DNA of 38,087 bases from Acetobacteraceae bacterium. GTDB taxonomy: Bacteria; Pseudomonadota; Alphaproteobacteria; Acetobacterales; Acetobacteraceae. The stretch is taken from NCBI GenBank assembly GCA_025352375.1, contig JANXTL010000279.1, forward strand, positions 1 to 38,087, in the 5' to 3' direction. Positions within the stretch are counted from its first letter, which is position 1, and each line of letters begins with the position of its first letter. The notes below the pieces were generated by a model. That model worked only from the letters and a program-made list of their open reading frames with translations. It searched no databases and had not been told where the DNA came from. Positions 1 to 8,616 of this stretch are shown here, piece after piece. Made by a program: the position numbers and the translations under genes.

Positions 1-1308
1 ACCGATGGCGAATGGGCCGTGGCCTCGCTGGGCCCCGCCTTCCTCGCGGCCTATCTGCGCCAGCACGGGCACGAAGCCGCGTTCCACCGGGTGCCCAAAG
101 ACCAGGAAATCGCCGACATTGCCGCGGCGATACGCCAGGAAGCACCCGGTCTGATTGGCGTCTCGCTCACGACCCGACAATGGCTGCGGGCCCGCGACGT
201 GCTCGGTTCGTTGCGACACATTATCGACATTCCAGTCATCGTCGGCGGCCTGCACCCGACCTTCTCGCCGGACGACGTGCTGCGTCACGACGGCATCGAT
301 TATCTGTGCCTGGGGGAGGGGGAGGCCGCCCTGCTCGATCTGGTCAACGCGCTGGAGGCCGGCACCCCGGTCTCCGACGGCCGCATCGCCAACATCTGGG
401 CCCGCGGCGGCGTCCGCCCCAAGTTACGAAATCCCATCGAACCGCTGGACTCCGTGCCGTTCATGGCGCGCGACATGCTGGATGAGCGGTGGGGGGTGCG
501 GCATTTTTCCACCCAGCGCGGCTGCCCGTTTCCCTGCACCTACTGCGCCGCCCCGTTGTACAACAAGCTTTATGCCGACAGCGACACGACAAGCTACGGT
601 CGCCGCCGCAGCCACGCCAACGTGCTCGCCGAACTGGCCGAACTCCGAGCGAATGGGCTGTTGAATTATGTGATCTTTCTGGACGATACGTTCACGATCC
701 ATCACCCCTGGGTGCGGGAATTCTGCAAGGTATACAAGGAAGAATTCAAAGTCCCGTTCTCCCTGAACGCCCGCGTCGAGACGGTGAACGAAACGATGCT
801 GCACGAGCTGGCCGCTGCCGGCTGCTATCACATCGTCTACGGCGTCGAAAGCGGCAGTGAGCGCGTCCGGCGGGAGATCATGAAACGCTCCGCCACCAAC
901 CAGCGGTTTCGCGATGTATTCCGTTGGACCAAGGAGGCCGGCATCATGGCGACGGCTAATTACATCATCGGGACGCCGGGTGAATCCCGATCCGAAATGA
1001 ATGAGACGATAGCGCTACATCATGAATTGCAGCCAATGGATTTTGGATTTTTCGTGTTTTATCCGTACCCCGGCACTGAGTTATACCGTGTCTGCCAGGC
1101 AAACGGTTATCTGCCAAACGACTACCTGACCCGTCCCGCCAATCATCGCCAGTCCATCCTGCGCCTGCCCAACGTGACGCAGGGCGACATCGCCGACGTC
1201 TACGACAGATGGACCGAAATTCGCGCCCAGGCCGCGCTACGCCGCACGCCCACCGACGATCCCGATCGTCTGGTGGCCGACATCCGCGCAGCCGCGATGC
1301 GGGGTTAA
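1..1308 (+). CDS. B12-binding domain radical SAM protein, 5' end outside window
   Basis: This is a radical SAM enzyme with an N-terminal cobalamin-binding domain. The frame is open from base 1, so the true start lies upstream; a GTG at 19 is the first in-frame start codon but sits inside the B12 domain. Numbered from that GTG, residues 76-82 (GGLHPTF) and 97-102 (CLGEGE) are typical of the B12-binding half. C169, C173 and C176 (CPFPCTYC) form the CxxxCxxC motif that holds the 4Fe-4S cluster for S-adenosylmethionine cleavage. The ESGSE and GTPGES segments are standard for the radical SAM barrel. Members of this BchE-like class perform methylations, cyclisations or ring rearrangements; the substrate cannot be told here. 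The gene ends tail-to-tail with ETF-QO, 6 bp away. Confidence 0.9.
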   Translation, partial: TDGEWAVASLGPAFLAAYLRQHGHEAAFHRVPKDQEIADIAAAIRQEAPGLIGVSLTTRQWLRARDVLGSLRHIIDIPVIVGGLHPTFSPDDVLRHDGIDYLCLGEGEAALLDLVNALEAGTPVSDGRIANIWARGGVRPKLRNPIEPLDSVPFMARDMLDERWGVRHFSTQRGCPFPCTYCAAPLYNKLYADSDTTSYGRRRSHANVLAELAELRANGLLNYVIFLDDTFTIHHPWVREFCKVYKEEFKVPFSLNARVETVNETMLHELAAAGCYHIVYGVESGSERVRREIMKRSATNQRFRDVFRWTKEAGIMATANYIIGTPGESRSEMNETIALHHELQPMDFGFFVFYPYPGTELYRVCQANGYLPNDYLTRPANHRQSILRLPNVTQGDIADVYDRWTEIRAQAALRRTPTDDPDRLVADIRAAAMRG

Positions 1309-1315
1309 AAACCCC
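1301..1315. terminator. short convergent hairpin between the radical SAM gene and ETF-QO
   Basis: GGGGTT-AAA-AACCCC forms a perfect 6-bp stem that spans the TAA of the radical SAM gene and touches the TAG of the opposing ETF-QO gene. It could act on both transcripts. It is short and has no clear U-tract, so a terminator role is a guess. Confidence 0.3.
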
Positions 1316-2952
1316 TACATCCCGCCCGGGTAGCTCGGTCCTCCGCCGCCCTCCGGCGTCACCCAGTTAATGTTCTGCGTGGGGTCTTTGATGTCGCAGG
1401 TCTTACAATGCACGCAGTTCTGCGCGTTGATCTGCAAACGTGGCTGGCCTTCCTCGACCCCGAGGATCTCGTAAACCCCAGCCGGACAGTAACGCGTCTC
1501 CGGGCTGCGATACCGAGCCCAGTTCACGTCGATCGCGACGTCCGGCTGTGCCAGCTGCAAATGGACCGGCTGATTTTCCTCGTGATTGGTGTTGGAGATA
1601 AACACCGAAGATGCCTTGTCGAACGTCAGAACGCCATCCGGCTTGGGATAGGCGATCGGCTGCGCGACCGACGCGTCCAGCAGCGTTTCGTTATCCTTGT
1701 GCACATGCTTGAACGTCCACGGCGCCTTGCCGCGGAACAAATAAGTGTCCAGCGCCGAGTAGACCAGTCCGCCATACATCCCAAACTTGCCGAACGACGG
1801 CCGAATGTTGCGCACGGAGGAAAGTTCCTCCCACACCCAGCTTTCCTTCAACGCTTCCGGGTAAGCGTCCAACACCGCCGGACGATCGCCGGCCAAGGCC
1901 TCGGCCACCGCTTCGGCCGCCAGCATGCCGGACTTCATCGACGTATGCGTGCCTTTGATCTTCGGCACGTTCACGAAACCAGCGGAGTCTCCGATCAAGG
2001 CCCCGCCAGGGAAAACCAATCGAGGGATCGACTGCAACCCGCCCTCGTTCAACGCACGCGCACCGTAAGAGATGCGGCGCCCGCCCTCGAAATGCTTGCG
2101 CACGTCGGGGTGGGTTTTAAAGCGCTGCATTTCGTCGAATGGCGACAACCATGGGTTGGAGTAGTCCAACCCTATGACGAATCCGTATGAAACCAAATTC
2201 TTGCCGAAGTGATAAAGAAACGATCCGCCATAGGTATCGGACTTCAACGGCCAACCGATGCTGTGCTCGATCAGCCCCGGCTGATGGTTCTCCGCCGGGA
2301 TTTCCCAGAGTTCCTTGATGCCGATGGCATAGGTCTGGTCCTGCACGCCGTCCTTCAAATCGTACCGCGACAGCAACTGCTTGGTCAGCGACCCCCGGCA
2401 GCCCTCGGCGAACAGCGTGTATCCGGCGCGCAGCTCCATCCCGCGCGCGAAATTGCCGGTGGGAACCCCGTCCTTGCCCACACCCATGTCGCCGGTGGCG
2501 ATGCCGACGACGCGGTCGTCCTCGTACAGGATCTCGGACGCGGCGAAGCCGGGGTAAATCTCAACCCCCAGTTCCTCAGCCTGCGTCCCCAGCCAGCGGC
2601 ACACGTTCCCCAGGGAGACAATGTAGTTCCCATGGTTGTGCATTTGCGGCGGGGTGGGCAGCCGGGTCGAGCTCTGTTCCGTCAGGAACAAAAATCGGTC
2701 CATCAGTGCCGGCGTGTCCAGCGGCGCGCCCTTGGCGTTCCAGTCCGGGATCAGCTCGTTCAATGCCCGAGGCTCCAGCACCGCGCCCGATAGCGTGTGC
2801 GCCCCGATCTCGCTGCCCTTTTCCACCAGGCACACGGCGGCATCGGGGGCGAGCTGTTTCAGGCGTATCGCCGCGGCCAAGCCCGCTGGCCCGCCACCCA
2901 CGATCACCACGTCGAACTCCATCGCCTCCCGAGGGGGCAGCTCTTCCGCCAT
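1315..2952 (-). CDS. Electron transfer flavoprotein-ubiquinone oxidoreductase (ETF-QO)
   Basis: This membrane-associated flavoprotein oxidises reduced ETF and passes the electrons to ubiquinone. The 545-residue length fits the family. An FAD dinucleotide-binding motif GGGPAGLAA lies near residue 20. The C-terminal domain holds a 4Fe-4S cluster, with C489 (CPAGVYE) and C513, C516 and C519 (CVHCKTC) as ligands, followed by the typical [11 protein letters not shown] segment. The ATG at 2952 is preceded by AAGGAG at 6-nt spacing, which fixes the start. The partner ETF genes etfB and etfA lie about 29 kb away in this window. Downstream is the convergent radical SAM gene; upstream is a separate leftward dioxygenase gene. 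Confidence 0.95.
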   Translation of the reverse strand: MAEELPPREAMEFDVVIVGGGPAGLAAAIRLKQLAPDAAVCLVEKGSEIGAHTLSGAVLEPRALNELIPDWNAKGAPLDTPALMDRFLFLTEQSSTRLPTPPQMHNHGNYIVSLGNVCRWLGTQAEELGVEIYPGFAASEILYEDDRVVGIATGDMGVGKDGVPTGNFARGMELRAGYTLFAEGCRGSLTKQLLSRYDLKDGVQDQTYAIGIKELWEIPAENHQPGLIEHSIGWPLKSDTYGGSFLYHFGKNLVSYGFVIGLDYSNPWLSPFDEMQRFKTHPDVRKHFEGGRRISYGARALNEGGLQSIPRLVFPGGALIGDSAGFVNVPKIKGTHTSMKSGMLAAEAVAEALAGDRPAVLDAYPEALKESWVWEELSSVRNIRPSFGKFGMYGGLVYSALDTYLFRGKAPWTFKHVHKDNETLLDASVAQPIAYPKPDGVLTFDKASSVFISNTNHEENQPVHLQLAQPDVAIDVNWARYRSPETRYCPAGVYEILGVEEGQPRLQINAQNCVHCKTCDIKDPTQNINWVTPEGGGGPSYPGGM

Positions 2953-2992
2953 GTCCGGCTCCTTATGCTATCCGCCCCTAATAAGCAGACAG

Positions 2993-3817
2993 TCACGCCC
3001 GCAGGAAGGGCTTATCCCCGGAGACCGTCACCCGGTGACCGAACCGCCGCTGCGGGAAGTAGTCCCACATCGCCTGGTGCTGCACCGCGCGGTTGTCCCA
3101 AAACGCCACCGAATTCGGCCGCCACTTGAACCGGCATACGAATTTCGGCTGTTCGGCGTGGTCGAATAGCATCCCCAAAACCGCGTCGCTCTCGCGACGG
3201 GAAAGCTGCACGATCCGCGTCGTGAACCCCCGGTTGACAAACAACGCCCTCCGCCCCGTCCCCGGGTGGGTGCGCACCACCGGGTGTTCGGCCTCGGGGA
3301 ATGTCTGATCCGGCGTCGGATCGCGGAACTGATGATTGGCCGATTTCCGGCTCTCATGCATCGCCGTACACGTCTCCAGGAAGCCTTGCATCGCCGGGGA
3401 CAGCGCCTCGTACGCCGCGTACATCGACGCGAACATGGTGTCGCCGCCGCCGTTCTCCGGGATCTCCTGGAGGTGCAGGATCGATCCCATCGGCGGCTCC
3501 GCATCGCACGACACGTCGGAGTGCCAGACCTCCCCCGCCACCCGCTTGGACTGCGGCCCGGCCTCGATGGTCAAAATTTCCGGGTGCTCGGCGTAGCGCT
3601 TCGGCGCGTTGGGATGCACGTGCAGCTTGCCAAAACGGGCGCCAAACGCCTTGTGCTGGTCGATGGTCATGACCTGGTCGCGGAAGAAGATGACGCAGTG
3701 ATCCAGCAGCGCCTGGTGCACCGCGTCGAATTCCTGGTTGGTCATCGGCCCCGCCAGATCGACGCCGGATATTTCCGCGCCGATGGTTGGGGTGAGTGTG
3801 CGGATTTCGATCGACAT
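2993..3817 (-). CDS. TauD/TfdA-family 2-oxoglutarate-dependent dioxygenase
   Basis: This is a non-haem Fe(II)/2-oxoglutarate dioxygenase of 274 residues. The iron-binding facial triad is visible: H99 and D101 (WHSD) and the distal H247 in a WDNRAVQH segment. R262 follows as the expected 2-oxoglutarate-binding arginine, and GRRALFVNRGFT is the usual core motif. Taurine dioxygenase has its first two ligands at the same positions, but substrate residues vary too much for a taurine call. AAGGAG sits 6 nt before the ATG. The gene is 10 bp downstream of an amidohydrolase gene on the same strand, so the two are probably co-transcribed and may act on the same unknown compound. Confidence 0.9.
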   Translation of the reverse strand: MSIEIRTLTPTIGAEISGVDLAGPMTNQEFDAVHQALLDHCVIFFRDQVMTIDQHKAFGARFGKLHVHPNAPKRYAEHPEILTIEAGPQSKRVAGEVWHSDVSCDAEPPMGSILHLQEIPENGGGDTMFASMYAAYEALSPAMQGFLETCTAMHESRKSANHQFRDPTPDQTFPEAEHPVVRTHPGTGRRALFVNRGFTTRIVQLSRRESDAVLGMLFDHAEQPKFVCRFKWRPNSVAFWDNRAVQHQAMWDYFPQRRFGHRVTVSGDKPFLRA

Positions 3818-3827
3818 GTTTATCTCC

Positions 3828-4931
3828 TTACGCTAGGCCGTAGAACTCGCGCACGTTATCCCGCAGCACGCGTTGCTTTTGTTCCGGCTTCATGTGGGAT
3901 GTCTGTTCCGCGATCACCTGCTGGCTCAAAGGCCAGGTCGAATCGCTGTGCGGAAAATCGTTAGCCCACATCAGTTGATTGGGTCCGAGCATGTCGGCGA
4001 GCTGGAAGGCGACGTGGTCGTCCTGGAACGTCAGGCGGATGTTGTCGCGGAAGTATTCCGAGGGCATGCGGGGGAGTTCCATGCCCTCCAGCCAGTAACG
4101 GTGGCGTTTGTAGGCGTGGTCCATGCGATACATGAAATGCGGCGCCCAACCGGCGTCGGCCTCCACGCACGCCACTTTCAGCGCCGGAAACCGAGCGAAG
4201 ACGCCGCCGAAGATCATGGTCGACAAGATGTCCTGGCAGCCTCGGATAATCGACAAAAAACTGTTGATCTTTGGTCCCCTCGGCCGCTCGGCTGCCGTCG
4301 TCAGGATGTGGAAGGACAGCGGCAAGTCGAGTGCGACGGACGCCTCCCACAACGGGTCGTAGATGGGGTCGTCGTAATCCGACACCCCGGGCATGCCGGG
4401 CATCATGACGCCCTTGAATCCCATCCCCTTGATGCGCACGAAATCCGCCACGCCCTCCGCCACCGTGCGCACCGCTGTTTGCCCCATCCCGATCAACCGA
4501 TCCGGCGCGTGCGCAACGTATTCCGCGAGCCAGCGGTTATAGGCCTCAAAACATACCGTTTTGTAATCGAGGTCCTTGTGGTTGCAAAGCACCATGCCAA
4601 CCGTCGGATAAATGATCTCCGCCCCCACCCCGTCGCGGTCCTGGTCCGCCAGCCGCACCTTGGAGTCCCAGCCGCCGCGGTGCAATTCCTCGAATTTCGC
4701 GCCAGTTTTCCGCAACTGCGACGCATCCAACCCCGCCCCGGCCACCAGCCCCATGGGGATGGTCTGCTTCATGCCATCGACCACATAGATGTCGCCCAGG
4801 CGAGAATCGCTGACGATATGCGGCGCCACGTCGCGGAATTTCGGGTCGATATGCGCGCGGTAACAATCCGGCGGTTCGGTGATGTGCGAGTCAGCCGAGA
4901 TGGGCAGTAGGGTCATGGACGGTTCACTCAT
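3828..4931 (-). CDS. Amidohydrolase-2 family protein (TIM-barrel metal-dependent hydrolase)
   Basis: The 367 residues match the amidohydrolase-related family (PF04909), which includes ACMSD-type decarboxylases and hydrolases. The N-terminal DSHITEP segment is the usual first metal-binding strand. A mid-protein SFHILTT and a C-terminal WANDFPHSD carry further candidate metal or catalytic residues. The substrate is unknown. The ATG at 4931 has no convincing Shine-Dalgarno, and an internal ATG at 4916 is possible; DSHITEP stays inside either way. It heads a two-gene unit with the TauD-like dioxygenase. The upstream DNA carries a 20-bp tandem repeat that may be regulatory. Confidence 0.85.
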   Translation of the reverse strand: MSEPSMTLLPISADSHITEPPDCYRAHIDPKFRDVAPHIVSDSRLGDIYVVDGMKQTIPMGLVAGAGLDASQLRKTGAKFEELHRGGWDSKVRLADQDRDGVGAEIIYPTVGMVLCNHKDLDYKTVCFEAYNRWLAEYVAHAPDRLIGMGQTAVRTVAEGVADFVRIKGMGFKGVMMPGMPGVSDYDDPIYDPLWEASVALDLPLSFHILTTAAERPRGPKINSFLSIIRGCQDILSTMIFGGVFARFPALKVACVEADAGWAPHFMYRMDHAYKRHRYWLEGMELPRMPSEYFRDNIRLTFQDDHVAFQLADMLGPNQLMWANDFPHSDSTWPLSQQVIAEQTSHMKPEQKQRVLRDNVREFYGLA

Positions 4932-4989
4932 TTGTCGTTTGAAAGGAGCCTACTGGCCAGTAGGGCGGCGGCGCAAGTCGGAGCGCGAA

Positions 4990-5071
4990 CCCGATGGCGA
5001 TTGCATTTGCCCGATGGCGATTGCATTTGAATGGCTCCGGGGCGCCGGCGATGTTTTTAAATGCGATCGCC
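4990..5071. repeat. 20-bp tandem direct repeat with a degenerate inverted third copy
   Basis: The 20-mer starting CCCGATGGCGATTG occurs twice back to back at 4990-5009 and 5010-5029 without mismatch. A partial inverted copy, AAATGCGATCGCC at 5059-5071, matches 12 of 13 bases of the reverse complement, so copy two and this segment could fold as a hairpin. The block lies upstream of the leftward amidohydrolase gene. It could be an operator cluster or the trace of a slipped duplication. Confidence 0.7.
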
Positions 5072-5289
5072 CTGCCGAACCCCGTTGACCGAACGCACGC
5101 ACGAAGGGCGCAATCGACCAATGTGGCCGACCACGTCCTTGCCTCGATACCATGCTTTGTCGTAAGAACGTAAGATGAACACACCTCACGCCGCCGCGAA
5201 CCGCAAGCCCGTCAGCGCCCCCACCGTTCGGGCCGCCATCCTACGGACCACCGCACTTGTGCCGATCGGCTGGATCGCCCCACACCCCA

Positions 5290-5306
5290 CGCTCTCGCGG
5301 AGAGCG
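5290..5306. repeat. Perfect 7-bp inverted repeat (CGCTCTC-GCG-GAGAGCG)
   Basis: A perfect 7-bp hairpin with a 3-nt loop lies in the 4932-5333 stretch before the HGG-motif gene. The surrounding translation (PHPTLSRR) resembles the spurious peptide often produced by intergenic palindromic repeats (PHPNPLPQGE type). This suggests non-coding DNA rather than the N-terminus of a protein. Apart from this hairpin and the tandem repeat, I see no gene or clear promoter in 4932-5333. Confidence 0.5.
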
Positions 5307-5333
5307 GGCGGGACGCTGTCCGAAGCTACCGCG

Positions 5334-6242
5334 ATGCCGGCGGGCATGCGGGATCCGGCGCGGCACCCCCAGATCGAGCCGTGCGCGCAAATCCCCTTGC
5401 AACCTGAGGCAGCGTCCCCCCAGCCAGCCAGTACGCTGCGCAACGGCAACCCCAGGGGCAACCCGAATGCCGCGCCCCGCTGCGGGGCCAAGACCCGCGC
5501 CGGCTGCCCCTGCCGAGCACCGGCGATGAAGAATGGCCGTTGCCGCATGCATGGGGGCGCTAGTACGGGTCCCTCGGCCGAAGGGCGGGCGCGGATCGCC
5601 GCCGCGCGCACCATCCATGGACAGCGCACCGCCGCGATGCGGGCGCTGGACCGCCTGGTCACGGCAACCAAACGGCGCGGGGCGGTCCTGAAGGCCATGG
5701 CTCGGGCGGGGTTGCGGCTCGAGGACCTGGCCGCGCCCATCCGGCAGTGCCGAACCGGCCTGACGCTGCCGGGCAAGCCATCGACGGCCGAGCGGGACCG
5801 CATCTTCGTGATGCGGGCACTCATGGCGATGGCGTTCAGCGCGGCCGAGATGCGGTCGCTGCTGGGAGCAATCGGGCCAGGCGCACCGAAGCCGGAGCGC
5901 CGCGGAGGGAAGCATACGGCACAAGTCCCCATGCACCCTGAGCCGTTGCCGAAACCGCCGCGGCAATCCCCAATCTGCGAGCGCCCGCGCCAACCCCAGG
6001 CCTGCCGGCGACTGGACCCCGCGAACCCGTTCCCGGCGCGCATAAATGCTCATGCACCTTGGGATAGGGCGGAAGCCGGGGCCGGCCTGGCGGAAGGATC
6101 AAGGCACCGACAGAGCCCGCTGGGGTCCCCCTCGGATCGGGTCCCAAGGCACCTGCGCCCGAGGATGACGCATGGCCGCGTTGGCCGCGCCGCAATCGTT
6201 GGCCCGATTTCCCGGCCACCCTGCCAATCCCCCGTTGCGTAG
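5334..6242 (+). CDS. Cys-rich HGG-motif protein of unknown function
   Basis: The recognisable part lies at about 5450-5650: CGAKTRAGCPC, then GRCRMHGGASTG, then an Arg/Ala-rich stretch ending in IHG. Three cysteines and a histidine spaced this way suggest a small metal-binding knuckle. Similar CGAKTR...CxxHGG proteins occur widely in alphaproteobacteria, often near mobile or phage genes; no function is established that I know of. The frame is open from an ATG at 5175, but the first part looks like intergenic repeat, so I chose the ATG at 5334; the start is uncertain and may be later still. The C-terminal third is Pro-rich and low in recognisable structure. It precedes the UDG gene by 27 bp. 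Confidence 0.6.
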   Translation: MPAGMRDPARHPQIEPCAQIPLQPEAASPQPASTLRNGNPRGNPNAAPRCGAKTRAGCPCRAPAMKNGRCRMHGGASTGPSAEGRARIAAARTIHGQRTAAMRALDRLVTATKRRGAVLKAMARAGLRLEDLAAPIRQCRTGLTLPGKPSTAERDRIFVMRALMAMAFSAAEMRSLLGAIGPGAPKPERRGGKHTAQVPMHPEPLPKPPRQSPICERPRQPQACRRLDPANPFPARINAHAPWDRAEAGAGLAEGSRHRQSPLGSPSDRVPRHLRPRMTHGRVGRAAIVGPISRPPCQSPVA

Positions 6243-6269
6243 AAGCCGCGCCAGGGGCACGAGTAAGGT

Positions 6270-7019
6270 ATGGACGACTTCGCCATCCTGCGCCTCCAGA
6301 TCGAGTGGGGGGCCGATGAGGCGCTGGACACGGACCCCGTGGACCGGTTGCGGGCGGTCGCGCATCCGGCGCCCATCCTCGCCAAGCGCGCGGAACCAGC
6401 GGTGGTGGAGTCTGCTCGGGGCACCCCCGCGGAACGAGCATTCGCCGCCGCCGCGCAAGCCGACAGCCTGGAGGCGCTGAAAACCGCCATCGCCGCCTTC
6501 GACGGTTGTGCCCTACGCGATACCGCCGGGCACTCGGTCTTCGCCGAGGGCAAACCCAATTCCGGCCTTCTGCTCATCGGCGAACCCCCGGGCGCCGATG
6601 AGGACCGCACCGGCCATCCCTTCGCGGGGCGGGAAGGCGCATTGCTCGACAAGATGCTCGCCAGCATCGGCCTGACGCGGGAGCACATGCTGCTGACCCC
6701 CCTGATCCCCTGGCGCCCCCCCGGCGGCCGCCCCGCCAATGCGGGGGAAATCATCGTCTGCCTCCCGTTCCTGCATCGCCTGATCGCGCTGACCCGCCCG
6801 ACCCGGCTGGTGTTGATGGGGCTGCAAACCGCCAATGCCATCCTGCCCGCCGCCGCCCGCCGCCGCCGCGCGACACCGGCCTGGGTGGATTGCGCCGCAC
6901 CCGTGACGGTGACCGCTTTAGTGTTGCCAGGCCTGTCCGCCCTGTTGAAAAATCCCCTCGAACGTCGGGATGCCTGGGCCGGCTTACGCCTGCTCCGCCG
7001 GACCCTCGACGAAACCTGA
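6270..7019 (+). CDS. Family-4-like uracil-DNA glycosylase, divergent active-site motif
   Basis: This resembles family 4 UDGs, which remove uracil from DNA. The first motif is present as GEPPGADED followed by HPFAGREGALLDKML, and the WRPPGG segment is in place. Two features are unusual. The usual HPSYLL motif near the C-terminus is replaced by GLSALLKNP, so the conserved His appears to be Gly. Most cysteines that ligate the 4Fe-4S cluster in family 4 are absent; only C80, C163 and C207 are seen, and the usual CRPP cysteine is Trp. The enzyme may work by a variant mechanism or be inactive. It lies 27 bp after the HGG gene and 14 bp before moaB, a probable operon. Confidence 0.8.
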   Translation: MDDFAILRLQIEWGADEALDTDPVDRLRAVAHPAPILAKRAEPAVVESARGTPAERAFAAAAQADSLEALKTAIAAFDGCALRDTAGHSVFAEGKPNSGLLLIGEPPGADEDRTGHPFAGREGALLDKMLASIGLTREHMLLTPLIPWRPPGGRPANAGEIIVCLPFLHRLIALTRPTRLVLMGLQTANAILPAAARRRRATPAWVDCAAPVTVTALVLPGLSALLKNPLERRDAWAGLRLLRRTLDET

Positions 7020-7033
7020 CAACGGAGGCCGCC

Positions 7034-7576
7034 ATGCCCCTCGACCAAAACCGCCCGTTCATCCCGGTTCATATCGCCATCCTGACCGTGTCCGACACGC
7101 GGACGCTGGCGAACGACACCTCCGGCGCCACCCTGGCGGAGCGCGTGGAAAAAGCCGGCCACATCGTCGCCGACCGCGCCCTGGACAAGGACGACGCCGG
7201 CATTATCGAGGCGCGGCTGCGCGGCTGGATCGCCGATCCGCTGATTGACGTGGTGATCACCACCGGCGGCACCGGCATCACCGGCCGCGACGTCACCCCC
7301 GAGGCCTTCGACCGCGTGCTGGAAAAGCGCATTGAGGGGTTTGGGGAGCTGTTCCGCATGCTCAGCTACCAGAAGATCGGCACCTCCACGATCCAATCGC
7401 GCGCCATCGGCGGCGTGGCGGGCGGCACCTATCTATTCGCGCTGCCCGGCAGCACGGGCGCGGTGAAGGACGGGTGGGACGACATTCTGGTGCACCAACT
7501 CGACAACCGGTTCCGACCCTGCAATCTGGTCGAACTGATGCCCCGCTTGCAGGAACACCTGAAGCCGGCGGCGTAA
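7034..7576 (+). CDS. moaB: Molybdenum cofactor biosynthesis protein MoaB (molybdopterin adenylyltransferase family)
   Basis: The 180-residue protein belongs to the MoaB/MogA fold, which adenylylates molybdopterin before molybdenum insertion. The signature TTGGTGITGRD followed by VTPEAF is complete, as is the ALPGSTGAVKDGW segment near the C-terminus. The frame is open further upstream, but the ATG at 7034 is preceded by ACGGAGG at a good distance, and the protein from there has the family length. It follows the UDG gene by 14 bp. Other molybdenum-linked genes in the window (a MoeB/ThiF-like gene and modB) are over 10 kb away. Confidence 0.92.
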   Translation: MPLDQNRPFIPVHIAILTVSDTRTLANDTSGATLAERVEKAGHIVADRALDKDDAGIIEARLRGWIADPLIDVVITTGGTGITGRDVTPEAFDRVLEKRIEGFGELFRMLSYQKIGTSTIQSRAIGGVAGGTYLFALPGSTGAVKDGWDDILVHQLDNRFRPCNLVELMPRLQEHLKPAA

Positions 7577-7586
7577 AAGCGGACGA

Positions 7587-8150
7587 TCACGCCATCACGG
7601 GGATGCCAGGCCGGACGCTGAAGGGGCCATGGGGTCGCAAGCCGATTGCGGTCGCGGCGCAGGCTACTTCGCGTTCCGGCGTTGTCATAAGTCGCGAGAA
7701 CATCAACTCAGATAGTACCGCACTCTCCGCCCAGCGAAAGCTGGCCCCGACAACCGCAGTTGCAACGGCGACCGTGAAGCTGATCACCAAGTCCGGCCGA
7801 TCGATCCGCAATGGCGCCAATATGGCCTCGATCGCACGAGTTTCCTCGGTATCCGGCGGCGGGTCCAAGGGACGAGTGGATGCCCATTCGGCGAGCTGTC
7901 CCACGATCTCGCGGTCGTTCATCGCGTCGCTTACCGAAATTGCCAATCTCTTCAGCGCCTTCGGCGCCTCAGGATCGTCAAGAATGTGGCCTAATGCGGC
8001 GGCATGCCTATCGAGACACTCTGCGGCGAGTGCCAACTGGCGGGTCCTGATTGCGGTCTTTCGGGTGCCTTGCTCGCGCAAGAGCCAAACCATGCCAGCC
8101 ACGATGCCGGCGCAGAGAATGGGAGACAGGTTTTGGACGAGGTGCATCAT
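7587..8150 (-). CDS. Hypothetical membrane-anchored protein
   Basis: I do not recognise this 187-residue protein. Residues about 9-24 form a hydrophobic segment that would anchor it in the membrane. The middle is helical and charged, and a second hydrophobic stretch (ISFTVAVATAVVGASF) lies near residue 128. A strong Shine-Dalgarno (AGGAAGGGG) sits 8 nt before the ATG at 8150, which supports a real gene. It runs convergent to moaB with 10 bp between the stops. A second small membrane protein is encoded just upstream on the same strand. Confidence 0.6.
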   Translation of the reverse strand: MMHLVQNLSPILCAGIVAGMVWLLREQGTRKTAIRTRQLALAAECLDRHAAALGHILDDPEAPKALKRLAISVSDAMNDREIVGQLAEWASTRPLDPPPDTEETRAIEAILAPLRIDRPDLVISFTVAVATAVVGASFRWAESAVLSELMFSRLMTTPEREVACAATAIGLRPHGPFSVRPGIPVMA

Positions 8151-8293
8151 CGTCTGGTCCCCTTCCTGTTGACGTCGTCGCCCGAGAGGGTTCGCGGCTT
8201 CCTCTCCAGGGGTAAGGCCGGTTGCTCAAACAGAACAAGGTCGCGGTGTCGCGCCTTGACCGCTTCCACTTTAACGACCGACTCCCGAAGCCT

Positions 8294-8497
8294 TCACTCT
8301 GCCATTCCTCGGGTGTGCCGCTCGGCTGCGCTGGAGCGAATATGGTGCATAACGAGTGCAATAGCCAGCGTGGCGGCGACCGGCCAAGGTGGCGCTCCAG
8401 CACCCATAGCACCAACGGCGACGGCCAACGCGACCACCGAGACGATGGCGTTATACCGCCCTTTCAAGGCTTTGAGTGTTCCAGGTGGCAGCGGCAT
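8294..8497 (-). CDS. Hypothetical small membrane protein (67 aa)
   Basis: The 67 residues contain two hydrophobic segments (about 18-34 and 38-50) joined by a short Pro/Gly turn, with a basic N-terminus and a charged C-terminal tail. That is a plausible two-pass inner-membrane protein. GGAG lies 4 nt before the ATG. It is 143 bp upstream of the 187-residue membrane protein on the same strand and may be expressed with it. No family is recognised. The sequence from 8498 to 8616 holds no gene. Confidence 0.45.
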   Translation of the reverse strand: MPLPPGTLKALKGRYNAIVSVVALAVAVGAMGAGAPPWPVAATLAIALVMHHIRSSAAERHTRGMAE

Positions 8498-8616
8498 GCC
8501 ACTCCATAGCCATTCGGAGACGATTCACGATAGTGACCCCGAGGCTTCCTGGACATCGCTATCCGCCGCCCCCTATTTTCCCGTCAACGCGGCATCTCAC
8601 CTAAAAGGACCATCCA

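Noticed and set aside
4990-5029. CRISPR array
   Set aside because: The two 20-bp repeats are directly adjacent with no spacers.
5175-5333. Longer N-terminus for the HGG-motif protein
   Set aside because: It includes a palindromic intergenic sequence and lacks a good ribosome-binding site; kept only as an alternative start.
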